Origin: Novosphingobium terrae
GTDB lineage: Bacteria > Pseudomonadota > Alphaproteobacteria > Sphingomonadales > Sphingomonadaceae
NCBI RefSeq assembly: GCF_017163935.1
Contig: NZ_JABVZR010000003.1
Coordinates: 148,688 to 212,687, forward strand
DNA length: 64,000 bases
Direction: 5' to 3'
Positions 35,125-43,885 of this stretch are shown here, piece by piece; position 1 is the stretch's first letter; every line of letters starts with the position of its first letter. The notes below the pieces were generated by a model. The model was not told the origin of the DNA. It saw only the letters and a program-made list of their open reading frames with translations, and ran no database searches. A program made the translations under genes and the position numbers.

Positions 35125-35544
35125 TCAGGCCGCCAGCGCGGTCTTGAGGTGGTAGGGGCGGCAACCGATCTCGCGCAGCATCGCGACGAAGCGCGGCTTG
35201 GCCAGATCGAACCAGGCCAGGGCCTCGGCCGGGAAGGAGCCCCAATCGGCGCGCGAACGGTGAGCAGCATTGATGCGCCGATCGAGCCAGACTGCCGCCG
35301 CGCCATGCCCGACGGTGAGGCCCAGATCGGCGTAGGCGCCGCGCAGCACGACCCGATCGATGCAGCCGCGCCAGCTTGAAGCAACATCGAGCTGGTGCAG
35401 ATGATGCTGCCCGGCATGCCGAATATCGGCGATCAGCCGCTGATAGGCCTGTGCCCATTGGCGGGGCGGCAGTTTGGCAAAGGTCTTGATCCCGACCAGG
35501 GCGCCGGGCGGATAGGGTTCAAAGTGAGCCACGGGCCACCTCAC
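35125..35544 (-). CDS. Hypothetical protein coupled to ArdC
   Basis: A 139-residue protein starting with GTG at 35544, which overlaps the ardC stop (GTGA). It begins MRWPVAHFEPYPPGALVGIK and is rich in Trp, Arg and His. Translational coupling to the antirestriction gene suggests a linked role in plasmid establishment, but no family is recognised. Confidence 0.65.
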   Translation of the reverse strand: MRWPVAHFEPYPPGALVGIKTFAKLPPRQWAQAYQRLIADIRHAGQHHLHQLDVASSWRGCIDRVVLRGAYADLGLTVGHGAAAVWLDRRINAAHRSRADWGSFPAEALAWFDLAKPRFVAMLREIGCRPYHLKTALAA

Positions 35545-36449
35545 GCTGCGATGGGAAGGGTGTGGCCAGCACTGCCGGCCTGCGCGTGGATCCAGTCGGC
35601 AGCCGCTTGCGCCTGCGCCGCCGCCGTGAAGATCGCGCGCGGATCGTGCTTGAGCAGGGTCAGCCAGCTCGCCAGATAAGCCGCATGGTCGGGCCTGGGC
35701 ACAGAGGCGAGGCCAAGGTCGGCCATCAGCATCGCCGATCCCAGGTCCGCCACCAGCTCTTCGCGCGAGCGGATCGCCCGATCCCTGTGATAGTCGCGCA
35801 GCGTGTCGCGCGCGAGACGCGAGGCATGGCCACTGGCATGGACCATCTCATGGGCCAGCGTGCTGATGAGGTCGGCATCGCTGTCAAAGGCGCTGCGCTG
35901 CGGCATGAAGACCACGTCGCGCGCGGGATCGTAATGCGCATCATAGCGGCCATATTCTGCGGGCACGCCAAGGCTTTCGAGGAAGCTCTGCGCCGCTGCG
36001 ATATCCGGCGTGATCGGCGCGACAGCTTTCACCTCCGTTTCATCAACACCATCCACCTGGTCCTGATTGAAGACCCAGAAGGAGGTGGCGAAGAAATGGC
36101 GCCGCTGATCCCCTGCCCCGTCGCCGCCCTGGCCATCATCGGCGCCGGGCTTCTCGATCTTTTTCCAGAAGATGACCTGGGTGCCGCCTTCACCCTTGCG
36201 GACCTGGGCCCCGTGCTGCTTCCATTGCTGATAGGTCGCCCATGTGCCCGAGGCGAACTGGTGGTGTTCTGCCGTGGCCCAGAGAACCACCCGGTTGATG
36301 CCGGAGTAGCGGCGACCTGCAGCGCTGGTGGGCCGCATGACGGGCGCGCCGTTATGATGCCAGGGCATGCGCCATTTGCCTGGACCAGCTTCGATCGCGG
36401 CGATGATCTGGGCCGTGACGGTGGCGTAGATGTCGTGACGCTTGGACAT
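35541..36449 (-). CDS. ardC: ArdC-family ssDNA-binding antirestriction protein
   Basis: A 302-residue protein with the two ArdC parts. The N-terminal ssDNA-binding domain (DUF1738) runs from DIYATVTAQIIAAIEAGPGKW through YSGINRVVLWATAEHH and TYQQWKQHGAQVRKGEGGTQVIFWK. The C-terminal metallopeptidase domain has HEMVHASGH near residue 200 with a downstream acidic ligand region (SREELVADLGSAML). ArdC proteins protect incoming plasmid DNA from restriction during conjugation. A CTGAAAGGA site lies before the ATG. It lies in the middle of the minus-strand accessory operon. Confidence 0.88.
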   Translation of the reverse strand: MSKRHDIYATVTAQIIAAIEAGPGKWRMPWHHNGAPVMRPTSAAGRRYSGINRVVLWATAEHHQFASGTWATYQQWKQHGAQVRKGEGGTQVIFWKKIEKPGADDGQGGDGAGDQRRHFFATSFWVFNQDQVDGVDETEVKAVAPITPDIAAAQSFLESLGVPAEYGRYDAHYDPARDVVFMPQRSAFDSDADLISTLAHEMVHASGHASRLARDTLRDYHRDRAIRSREELVADLGSAMLMADLGLASVPRPDHAAYLASWLTLLKHDPRAIFTAAAQAQAAADWIHAQAGSAGHTLPIAA

Positions 36450-36536
36450 GACAGGAAATCCTTTCAGGCGGGCAGCTCGCCCGCGTTGCGCCCGCCCCCT
36501 CCCCGCAGGGGGAAGGAGCGGCGCTGATCTGGATGG

Positions 36537-36567
36537 AAAATGAGCCCCGCCCTGGGGCTGGGCTCAT
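36537..36567 (-). terminator. Intrinsic terminator of the ParB-domain gene
   Basis: Arms ATGAGCCC / GGGCTCAT (perfect 8 bp) with an alternative inner stem AGCCCC / GGGGCT are followed on the minus strand by TTTTCC. It lies 19 bp beyond the stop of the 727-residue gene. Confidence 0.7.
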
Positions 36568-36585
36568 GCCGGCGTTGCGCCGATC

Positions 36586-38769
36586 TCAGGCCACTTCGGC
36601 CATCGAACCGCCCGCTTGCGCGCAGGCCGCCTCGGCGGGCTCAACCGCGTCCGGCTCGTCTTCGCCCGCACCATCGCCTTGGCTGTCATGCTCCCGGCCA
36701 TCGTGGTGCTGGTCATCATCATGCTCGCCATCGTGGGCGTGACCATCATGATCATCGTCACCAGAGGCATCGCCGTCCTGACGCTGATGATGATCATCGC
36801 CGCCATCATCATCGCCGGCGCCGGCCTGAGCGACCGGCTCCGTGAAGGTGAAGAACGGCGGCAGCCAGGCGAGCGCACGCTCCTTGATCGCCGGTTCGAC
36901 GATTGCCTCCCCGCTGCACAATTTGGCCGCAGCGCTCGACAGCTCGCTCTTCTTCGAGGTGGCATAGCGCCCGGGCATGGTCGGATCGATCGTGCCCAGG
37001 ATCGAGAGAATGCTCGACTTCTTGAGGCGATCGAAGAAGCGCTCCGCGCCCGGTCGCCAATGCTGCGCGGGATCGATGCCGATCAAGGCGCCCAGCTGGG
37101 TCTGGAAGGGGTTCTTGAAACCACCGTCCATCAGACTGGCGCGCAGGCTCTGGCTGACGGCAAAGCCGAGCCAACTCGCCTTCATGTCATCGTCGAGCGC
37201 CCGGAAGGCGAGGAAGGAGGCAAACTCATCATGCTCGCGCGCCCAGACCGTCTCCAGCCCCTCCTTGATTCCGGCAAGCTCCCCTGCCGCGTCCCCCTGG
37301 GGAATGTCCTTGAGGCCCGCAGGGTCATAGCGATCGGTGATGCGGATCGAGCAGCCCGACCCGTCATAGCCCAGATGGCCGGCATGGCTGCGGCAGAGGG
37401 TGAAGATCGCGAGGTCGAGCGCGAGCGCCGGGTTCAGCGCAACATGGAGCGCGAGGATATCTCGGCGATCCTTGGCCAACTGCTCGATCAAGGCCCGGGG
37501 ATAGGGCTCATTGGCCGGATCCTCGTTGGCTTTGTCGGAGGAACCACTGGCGGCGCCGCCCTTCGCCCCTGCACCCGCCGCGCGCGGCTTGACGCTGGTG
37601 TAATAGTGGGGCGAGAGCATCGGCGCGCCATCCTCATCGAGGATCATGAAGGCGCCGATATGGGGCCGGTCCTCATCGGGGATAATTTCCGCGCCGCGCG
37701 CGAGGCCTTCACGCTCCCGCGTCAGGCCCTCCATCTCCTCCTCGATCCGATCGTACTCGCTGTGATCCCCGGACTCTTCGCCCGCTTCAATCGCCTCCTC
37801 GCTCGCCACTTCGAGCTCGGCCAGCTTCTCGTCGATCTCGGCGATCCGTGCCACAGCCTCCGCCGAGGGATCTTCATAACGGGGATAGTAGTGGTGCAGA
37901 CCTTCACTCGCCTGCCACCCGACCTGCGTTGCAAGCAGCGGCTTGACCCAGCCCAGCTTGGTCCCGAGCACCGCGATCTCGGCCTCATGGGTCAGTTTGT
38001 TCATCGCCATCTCGCGCAGGAGGTCACCATCGACCCAGCACCCCTCGCCGGCGCTGGCAAAGAGATCGCGCTCGATCCGGCCGCCGCCGCCGACGTAATC
38101 GGCTTCGCCCACCAGCAGCGCGATCGGGTTGTCGCCCTCGATGCTGGCAGCCGCGATCGCCCGGCGAATGGCGTCGGGATTTTTCGCCTGCCAGGTTCCG
38201 CTGACGCTTTCCCAGACCGCGAGCTGGCGGGTGTGATCGCTGGTCGAACCATAGGCCGCCGCGACATCGAGTGTGATCTCGTCGTCGGAGAGCGCGGCGA
38301 AAATCGGGGGCGCAAGATCGGCAAGGCGCAGGCGCCCGTTCACATGGCGCACCGTCACGCTGAAGCGCCGCGCGACATCTTCAACGCTCGCGCCATCGGC
38401 GACGATATCGCGGTAGGCGGTGCATTCCTCGGCCGGGCTCATGTTTTCGCGGATGAGGTTCTCGATGAGGCTGATCTCGCGCATGGCCGCGCCCTCGTCG
38501 CCATAGATCTTGACCTCGACGGCATGGTCCTTGGGCAGCGTTCCCGCTTCGATCAGCTGGCCGATGGCACGCCAGCGCAGACCGCCGGCATGGACGGCAT
38601 ATTTCGTCTTGCGGGGTGTCGCGGGGCTGACGATCAACGGATGGATCAGCCCGTGCTCGGCAATGGATGCCGCGATCGCGGCAATGTGGCGCTCGGGGAT
38701 GCGCTTGCGCACATTGATGTCGGAGAGGATCAGCTTGCCGTAGGGGATCGTGGTGGTGACATTGGTCAT
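36586..38769 (-). CDS. Large ParB/Srx-domain plasmid protein with His/Asp-rich tail
   Basis: A 727-residue protein. Residues ~8-110 are a ParB N-terminal domain (LILSDINVRKRIPERHIAAI, LIHPLIVSP, HAGGLRWRAIGQLI) and residues ~115-190 an HTH (SLIENLIRENMSPAEECTAY, VEDVARRFSVTVRHVNGRL). The rest is long and specific to this group; residues ~660-715 are extremely rich in Asp and His (for example DDDHDGHAHDGEHDDDQHHD), a likely metal-binding or disordered segment. It is separate from the true parB at 53300, and such proteins are commonly annotated as ParB/RepB/Spo0J-like accessory plasmid factors. It heads the ArdC operon region; a polypyrimidine repeat lies upstream. Confidence 0.8.
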   Translation of the reverse strand: MTNVTTTIPYGKLILSDINVRKRIPERHIAAIAASIAEHGLIHPLIVSPATPRKTKYAVHAGGLRWRAIGQLIEAGTLPKDHAVEVKIYGDEGAAMREISLIENLIRENMSPAEECTAYRDIVADGASVEDVARRFSVTVRHVNGRLRLADLAPPIFAALSDDEITLDVAAAYGSTSDHTRQLAVWESVSGTWQAKNPDAIRRAIAAASIEGDNPIALLVGEADYVGGGGRIERDLFASAGEGCWVDGDLLREMAMNKLTHEAEIAVLGTKLGWVKPLLATQVGWQASEGLHHYYPRYEDPSAEAVARIAEIDEKLAELEVASEEAIEAGEESGDHSEYDRIEEEMEGLTREREGLARGAEIIPDEDRPHIGAFMILDEDGAPMLSPHYYTSVKPRAAGAGAKGGAASGSSDKANEDPANEPYPRALIEQLAKDRRDILALHVALNPALALDLAIFTLCRSHAGHLGYDGSGCSIRITDRYDPAGLKDIPQGDAAGELAGIKEGLETVWAREHDEFASFLAFRALDDDMKASWLGFAVSQSLRASLMDGGFKNPFQTQLGALIGIDPAQHWRPGAERFFDRLKKSSILSILGTIDPTMPGRYATSKKSELSSAAAKLCSGEAIVEPAIKERALAWLPPFFTFTEPVAQAGAGDDDGGDDHHQRQDGDASGDDDHDGHAHDGEHDDDQHHDGREHDSQGDGAGEDEPDAVEPAEAACAQAGGSMAEVA

Positions 38770-38839
38770 GACTGGATACTCGCGTTTTGCAAGCGAGGTC
38801 CGTTTCAAAGGCTCTTTTCGCCCAGGGGACCTCACCCCC

Positions 38840-38859
38840 CTCCTCCCCCCTCTCCTTTC
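38840..38859. repeat. Polypyrimidine leader repeat
   Basis: The sequence CTCCTCCCCCCTCTCCTTTC occurs here and identically at 33996-34015; a near copy lies at 48157-48180. All three are in the 5' flank of minus-strand genes, where the transcript would read as a purine-rich tract, and all are followed by a GC-rich dyad. Confidence 0.6.
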
Positions 38860-38993
38860 CTGCGCGCGGGGCTCGCCCCGCGCTGACGGCGCGGCACGCC
38901 TCGTCCGCCCGCCACCGGCCGCGCCGGCTTCGCCGGGTTTGAAAGTGTTTTAAAAAGCTAAGTCCAGCTTTAGAATGGATCAGTTTTGCAAAC

Positions 38994-39028
38994 TTGATGT
39001 TGGTTTAAATTTCTGCGATAATCCGCAG
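38994..39028 (+). promoter_or_regulatory. Candidate promoter/operator of the AbiE pair
   Basis: TTGATG (38994-38999) and GATAAT (39017-39022) are spaced 17 bp apart. The -10 box is inside an inverted repeat CTGCG-N6-CGCAG (39013-39028). The expected transcription start falls at or next to the ATG at 39030, so the mRNA may be leaderless. AbiEi-type antitoxins autoregulate by binding inverted repeats at this place. Confidence 0.5.
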
Positions 39029-39029
39029 C

Positions 39030-39848
39030 ATGTCTTATCATTCGCGAGGAAAGTTAAACCAGCTCCAGCAGCTGCCCGACGGGGCTCTGGTCGATGCTGC
39101 ATGGCTTGAGGGCCATGGCTACTCCTCCTCCCTGCGCCACCAATATGTGAAGGCAGGATGGCTCCATCAGCCCGCCGCGCGGGTCTACCGCAGGGGCAAT
39201 GGGCCGCTGACCTGGCAGCATGCGATCATATCGCTGCAGAATTTCCTGGATCTGGACCTCACGATCGGCGGCCGCACCGCGCTGGAGGAGCTGGGCTACG
39301 GGCACTATCTGGGCCGCACACGCAAGGTGCATCTATATGGTCCGTCCAAGCCGCCCAGCTGGCTCGCCGCCCTTCCCCTCGATGTGAGCTTCCAGTGGCA
39401 CAACAGCCTGCGCCTCTTTCCCGCCGATCCCGAAAGCGCGGCACCGCCACAGCCGGCAGGCGAGCCGGCATCCATGCTGCCCGGCGGCTTCATGGCGACA
39501 GCGGGCAAGCTTCAATGGGGCATGCGGCTTTCCAGCGCAGAGCGCGCACTGTTCCAGCTGCTCGACGAACTGCCGGGCCAGGAATCCTTCCATCAAGTCG
39601 ACAAGCTGGTGGAGGGTCTGGCCAATCTCAGCCCGCGCAAGCTGCAAGTCCAGCTCGCGACATGCCGCAGCGTCAAGGTGAAGCGTCTCTTCTTCTTTTT
39701 TGCCGATCGGCACCGCCATAGCTGGCTGGAGCGGATCGACCGCGACCAGGTCGACCTTGGCCAGGGCAAGCGCGTCCTCGTCAAGGGCGGTAAGCTTGAT
39801 CCCACCTATCTCATCACCGTGCCCGGAGACCTTGATGGCCTTTCTTGA
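39030..39848 (+). CDS. abiEi: AbiEi-family type IV antitoxin/autorepressor
   Basis: A 272-residue protein. The N-terminal winged-helix part (GALVDAAWLEGHGYSSSLRH, QYVKAGWLHQPAARVYRRGN) and the following domain (TIGGRTALEELGYGHYLGRT, then MRLSSAERALFQLLDELPG) are typical of AbiEi antitoxins. It overlaps the nucleotidyltransferase gene by 14 bp. AbiEi represses the operon and counters the toxin without forming a stable complex (type IV TA). The pair may act in phage abortive infection and in plasmid maintenance. Confidence 0.87.
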   Translation: MSYHSRGKLNQLQQLPDGALVDAAWLEGHGYSSSLRHQYVKAGWLHQPAARVYRRGNGPLTWQHAIISLQNFLDLDLTIGGRTALEELGYGHYLGRTRKVHLYGPSKPPSWLAALPLDVSFQWHNSLRLFPADPESAAPPQPAGEPASMLPGGFMATAGKLQWGMRLSSAERALFQLLDELPGQESFHQVDKLVEGLANLSPRKLQVQLATCRSVKVKRLFFFFADRHRHSWLERIDRDQVDLGQGKRVLVKGGKLDPTYLITVPGDLDGLS

Positions 39849-40755
39849 CGACTACCACCAGCAGGTCGCGTTGCTGGTGCGCGTCTTGCCTTTCGTTGCA
39901 GCGGACAAGGACTTCGCGCTGAAGGGTGGCACGGCCATCAATCTGTTCGTGCGCAATCTGCCGCGCCTCTCTGTCGATATCGACCTCACGTTTCTGCCTG
40001 TGGCCGATCGACCCACATCCCTTGCCGCGATCGACGCGGGCATGGCGCGGCTCGCCGATGCGATCACCCGGGGCATCCCAGGGTCGCATGTCGCACGGAC
40101 CCGCAAGCCACCTGACAACATCATCACCAAGCTGGTCGTGCGCGCGGGCGAAACCCAAATCAAGATCGAGGTGACCCCGGTTTTGCGCGGCGTCGTCTAT
40201 GCGCCCCAGGAAACCGACGTGGCTCCTGCCGTCGAAGACGCCTATGGCTTTGCCAGCATCCAGCTGGTATCCTTCGCCGACCTTTATGCGGGCAAGATTG
40301 TCGCCGCACTCGATCGCCAGCACCCTCGCGACCTGTTCGACGTGCGCGACCTGCTGGCGAATGAGGGCATCACCGAGGAGTTGCGCGAGGCGTTCATCGC
40401 TTATCTCGTGAGTCATGACCGCCCCATCGCGGAGGTGCTCGCCCCCACGCTCAAGCCACTTGAGGAAGAATTCGCCCACGGCTTTGAGGGCATGACCCGG
40501 GAGGCGGTGCCGCTGGAAGATCTGGTCGCGGCGCGTGACGCCATCATCAGCGAGATGATCGGCGGCATGCCCGAACACCACCGGCATTTCCTCATGGGCT
40601 TCAAGCGCGGCACGCCGGACTGGTCCCTGCTCACCGTACCCACGGTGCGCGACCTCCCGGCGGTGCGCTGGAAGCAGATCAACCTCGACAAATTATCAGC
40701 GGAGAAGCGGGAGGCAGCAGCGGGCAAGCTTGAGCGCGTGTTGTTCCCCGGCTGA
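39835..40755 (+). CDS. abiEii: AbiEii-family nucleotidyltransferase toxin
   Basis: A 306-residue protein of the DUF1814/AbiEii nucleotidyltransferase group. The polymerase-beta-like active site is visible: FALKGGTAINLF with G31-G32 and LSVDIDLTF with D48 and D50, plus a later LYAGKIVAALDRQHPRDLFDV motif (KxxALxxRxxxRDxxD type) that is diagnostic. AbiEii/MenT toxins transfer nucleotides to tRNA acceptor stems and block translation. ATG 39835 lies inside the antitoxin gene end. All key residues seem intact, so it is probably active. Confidence 0.88.
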   Translation: MAFLDDYHQQVALLVRVLPFVAADKDFALKGGTAINLFVRNLPRLSVDIDLTFLPVADRPTSLAAIDAGMARLADAITRGIPGSHVARTRKPPDNIITKLVVRAGETQIKIEVTPVLRGVVYAPQETDVAPAVEDAYGFASIQLVSFADLYAGKIVAALDRQHPRDLFDVRDLLANEGITEELREAFIAYLVSHDRPIAEVLAPTLKPLEEEFAHGFEGMTREAVPLEDLVAARDAIISEMIGGMPEHHRHFLMGFKRGTPDWSLLTVPTVRDLPAVRWKQINLDKLSAEKREAAAGKLERVLFPG

Positions 40756-40904
40756 AGGTCTCGACGTCACTCTCGGCCCGGGCGAGTTTGGGGCCGGGTC
40801 GGGCTCGGATCGATTTGAATTTTCATGCGGGCGATTTACTACCGGGCGGCAGGGCCATCGAAGGCTTGGCCCGCCGTCGAGCGCCTCTCCCGGAGCGAAA
40901 TTGC

Positions 40905-41231
40905 ATGGCCGAGCTGAATCTCGAATATATCGCGCAGCTGCATGGCAGCATCGTCCAGACCATCTGCGAGGTGTCTGCCGATCGCCAAGGCGAAACACCG
41001 CCGGGCGAGCCCAAGACCCTCTACATCGGCTCCGCCGAGGTTTGCCAGACGCTCACCATGCTTCTGGCAGAATTTCTTGAAAGCACACCCGGGCTGGAGA
41101 CCCCCGGCGACATCAGGCGCCTGACCGAAACCATCGCCAGCAAGCTGAGGGCCGGGATCCTGGACATCCGGCGGCGGCGAGCAGAAACGGGCGGCGAGCC
41201 ATTGCCGACCGTCATCATCAACAGCAACTGA
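40905..41231 (+). CDS. Hypothetical protein
   Basis: A 108-residue protein (MAELNLEYIAQLHGSIVQTI...). GGAGCG upstream supports ATG 40905 within a longer frame. Helical, with a C-terminal basic stretch (RAGILDIRRRRAETGGE). No family recognised. It lies 149 bp after the AbiEii toxin gene and may be its own transcript. Confidence 0.6.
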   Translation: MAELNLEYIAQLHGSIVQTICEVSADRQGETPPGEPKTLYIGSAEVCQTLTMLLAEFLESTPGLETPGDIRRLTETIASKLRAGILDIRRRRAETGGEPLPTVIINSN

Positions 41232-41344
41232 CGAAGAAAGTCGCAGGATCACCTGGCACTCCTGCGTCAGCGTGCTGTCCTCGTGACCTGTCGCTTTCGG
41301 CAACCCCATCGACCGGTGAACTGTCACCGGTCGGGGCGGAACCA

Positions 41345-41890
41345 TTACGCTTCGGCGGCCGCGGGCTCTGGAGCAACCGCCTTGGCAGGACGACCGCGAC
41401 GCTTCGCCGGAGCCTCGCCTTCGACCTCCGTCGTCGCCTTCTTCCGTTTCGTAGCCGGAGCTGGCGCCTTCACGTCGACGGGCGCGGCGCCTGCATCGGT
41501 CTTCGCTTTGCGCCCCAGACCGATCTTGAGCGCCAGTTCCTTGCGCTTGGCGGCATATTGCGGGGCCACCATCGGATAGTCCGACGCCAGGTTCCAACGC
41601 TTGCGATACTCCGCAGGCGTAAGGCCATGGTCGGTTGCCAGGTGCCGCTTGAGCATTTTCATCTTCGCGCCGCATTCAAGGCAGACCAGCACCTCGGGCT
41701 TCACAGAGGCACGCACGCTCACGGCAGGCTCACGCTTCTCATCACTCTCTTCAGGCTCCTGTCCAAGCGCGCTGAGCGAGGCATGAACCGACCGGATGAG
41801 AACCGGAAGCTCGTCTGCGGTCACAGTGTTGTTGCTGACATGAGCGCATACAATGTCGGAAGCCAAGGTCAGAAGAGTTTCATCAATCAT
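41345..41890 (-). CDS. mucR: MucR/Ros-family transcriptional regulator
   Basis: A 181-residue protein. The first ~130 residues are a MucR domain with its prokaryotic zinc finger (VCLECGAKMKMLKRHLATDHG: C, C, H, H; quoted from position about 69) followed by LTPAEYRKRWNLASDYPMVAP. The C-terminal 50 residues are Ala/Lys/Pro-rich with an AT-hook-like RRGRPAK, reminiscent of nucleoid proteins. Chromosomal MucR controls motility, exopolysaccharide and cell-cycle genes; plasmid copies may silence foreign or transfer genes. It is transcribed away from the caspase-like gene's downstream end with a 228-bp gap. Confidence 0.9.
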   Translation of the reverse strand: MIDETLLTLASDIVCAHVSNNTVTADELPVLIRSVHASLSALGQEPEESDEKREPAVSVRASVKPEVLVCLECGAKMKMLKRHLATDHGLTPAEYRKRWNLASDYPMVAPQYAAKRKELALKIGLGRKAKTDAGAAPVDVKAPAPATKRKKATTEVEGEAPAKRRGRPAKAVAPEPAAAEA

Positions 41891-42118
41891 AATTTTCTCA
41901 AACTCACGAGAATGCGGGGTGGAAATTCGATTTCACTTATGTTCGACGCGGCAAGGCATATCTGAATCGTCTTTGAAAACCAGTCAATTCTAATGACACG
42001 CGACACGGTCAGGCATGACACCGCGAAAGTCTCCGGAAGCGGAGGATTGATATTGCGAGCCGAAAACACCTTGGACGTTCCAAACCAACGCGTCGGCGTC
42101 TTTCGGCCTATCTCTCGA

Positions 42119-42760
42119 TCATTCAGCTGAACCCGAAGTCGCACGCTTCGGAATTTTAAGAGGTCCTAGCGTGCTAAACTTCACCTCGCCTGCTTTGCCA
42201 ACCCGCGTGTAGAATCGAAACCGCTCATTAACGAGCAGCGCACATTTTTTGACAGTTTCTTCCAAAACGGAATTCACCATTCTGGTTTTGTCCGCCTTGA
42301 ACATCAGATGGTAGAAGGACGTCCAGAACACCGCCGCGTCATCGAACCCTATTTCGTTCATGGGCGCGAGCACCGAATGACACTTGCTGCGTTCGAGCAG
42401 AAGTCTGGGAAAATCACCTCGGCCTGCGAGGCAAGAGGACAAAAAGAGCCGCCTCCCATCCATATGAGGCGCGAGGATGTCGGCAAGCTCTTCGTTGGAG
42501 ACGTAGCGCGTGGTCAAAGCCACACCGACATTCTGGCCGTCGTCATCACGGACCCCATGACAGGAGAGATGAAAATAGCGATGCTTGGAGTTGCCGAATT
42601 CCTGAGCGATCGCTTTGAGTTCGTTCAAGGTCCGGATGCAGACATAGGCACTGGGCTTGCCCGAAAGGTTCATCGTGCGGCTTATGATCTCGCCTTCCCG
42701 ATGGCTTTGCTCTTCAAGGAAGCCAAGACTCTCCACGATGCAAACGGTCGGTTTCTTCAT
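42119..42760 (-). CDS. Small caspase/CHAT-like peptidase domain protein
   Basis: A 213-residue protein. It has the clan CD fold signature: a strand followed by His-Gly (RYFHLSCHG, H68) and, about 40 residues later, a strand ending in the catalytic Cys (RRLFLSSCLAG, C110). A first strand VCIVES and the helix ELADILAPHMDG fit the fold. It stands alone without repeats or a sensor domain. Start ATG 42760 (MKKPTVCIVE) is preferred over a codon ten residues upstream. CHAT and caspase-like peptidases in bacteria often serve as effectors in defence or regulated death; the partner here is not evident. Confidence 0.6.
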   Translation of the reverse strand: MKKPTVCIVESLGFLEEQSHREGEIISRTMNLSGKPSAYVCIRTLNELKAIAQEFGNSKHRYFHLSCHGVRDDDGQNVGVALTTRYVSNEELADILAPHMDGRRLFLSSCLAGRGDFPRLLLERSKCHSVLAPMNEIGFDDAAVFWTSFYHLMFKADKTRMVNSVLEETVKKCALLVNERFRFYTRVGKAGEVKFSTLGPLKIPKRATSGSAE

Positions 42761-42889
42761 AAGATCTCGATTTCGGACCGCGATGCCCACGATGCACGGA
42801 CATAGTGAGGCTCGTGAGGGGTTAGTGTTCTCGCCGATTGGCGTGGCTCCGATCAGGACCGTCCGTTCATTTCGCCACCCTCACGGCTC

Positions 42890-43285
42890 TCAAAGAGCAG
42901 ATTCCTTGAGAAATTCCTGAGCAATCTCGAACGAGGCGAAGGTCGCAAGGATCTCTTCCTTCCCGTGTGGCCGGGCCGGCCCCCGCACGAGAACGACCTT
43001 CCCATCGCGCAGCATGGGGATCGGTCGCCGACGTAGGTCGACCCAGGCCGCTTGCTTCTCGGCTGCAAGCGCACAGGCAGCGTCATAATTCTCCGCGATG
43101 CCCAAGACTGAGCTGCGATCGGTGGCGCCGCCATTCAGGCAACGAACCTGAATGCGCCCATCGGGCAGCGTGAGCCCGAAAGGTTTATCCCACCATGCAT
43201 CGAGCTCCGCCTTGGGGCGGCGGGCGTTGGAGGTCTCATCGAAGCCCGCGCGAAGGTCAGGGTCTAAAGGAATTCGATCCGTCAT
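42890..43285 (-). CDS. Hypothetical protein
   Basis: A 131-residue protein (MTDRIPLDPDLRAGFDETSN...). GAGGG before ATG 43285 supports the start; the open frame extends 16 codons further. The segment TLPDGRIQVRCLNGGATDRS and a C-terminal ATFASFEIAQEFL are the most ordered-looking parts. No family recognised. It is on the minus strand between the peptidase-like gene and a zinc-ribbon gene. Confidence 0.6.
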   Translation of the reverse strand: MTDRIPLDPDLRAGFDETSNARRPKAELDAWWDKPFGLTLPDGRIQVRCLNGGATDRSSVLGIAENYDAACALAAEKQAAWVDLRRRPIPMLRDGKVVLVRGPARPHGKEEILATFASFEIAQEFLKESAL

Positions 43286-43432
43286 CTTCCCTCGAACCTT
43301 TCTGGCTTTCGATGGAGCCGTTCCATCCGGCAATAGGGGTATGCCTCGGTGGACCGTTGGTCAACCGGCGCATTCTCGTGAAAGGAACGGGCGATGCCAT
43401 CGCCAGCAGCCCTCGCGCGCGAACGGGCCTGC

Positions 43433-43885
43433 CTAAAGTGCATTAAGCGGTTCCCCCGCCCCCTTGGCCTCCCCGGCTCTCTCGACAAGATAGAGAGGCG
43501 GCGGATCGGACCAGACATAGCCGAATTTTTCCATCTGCAATGCCATGGACCGCCGGTAGCGCTCGGGCCAGTCGAGGTGACGTTGCACCCGGCGACTGAT
43601 TTTGACGACCTCGGCCGCGAGCAAACGCCGGCGGGCGACAAGCACCGGATCGATCCAGTTGGCGCGGTCCTCCTCCAAACGCTTCACCGCGGCGGCGGCG
43701 CGCTCATAGGCGGCTCCGATCTCGCCCGCATAGCCGACCAACCGGGCATCATCATGCTCGATGGGCGGATAGCCAGCGCCGGGACACTGTGGCCCACCAA
43801 CATGGTGGTGAACCACAGTGCCGTTTTTCCGAAGATGCTTTTTGCGCCCGCAGATCTGGCAACGAAAGGAGCCACGACGGCTCAT
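43433..43885 (-). CDS. Zinc-ribbon hypothetical protein
   Basis: A 150-residue protein. The N-terminus FRCQICGRKKHLRKNGTVVH followed by HHVGG has a CxxC and a His cluster as in an HNH-like or zinc-ribbon knuckle. The rest is helical and basic. The ATG overlaps the stop of the strawberry-notch gene (ATGA), indicating translational coupling to that helicase. It may assist the helicase in binding DNA; that is inference from the overlap. Confidence 0.65.
   Translation of the reverse strand: MSRRGSFRCQICGRKKHLRKNGTVVHHHVGGPQCPGAGYPPIEHDDARLVGYAGEIGAAYERAAAAVKRLEEDRANWIDPVLVARRRLLAAEVVKISRRVQRHLDWPERYRRSMALQMEKFGYVWSDPPPLYLVERAGEAKGAGEPLNAL

Noticed and set aside
36616..38886. Plus-strand open frame of 756 codons
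   Set aside because: Antisense to the ParB-domain protein, which has recognisable motifs; no domains in this frame.
41887..42144. 85-codon minus-strand frame between MucR and the peptidase-like gene
   Set aside because: Overlaps the end of the peptidase-like gene and the start of mucR, with no ribosome-binding site or family features.
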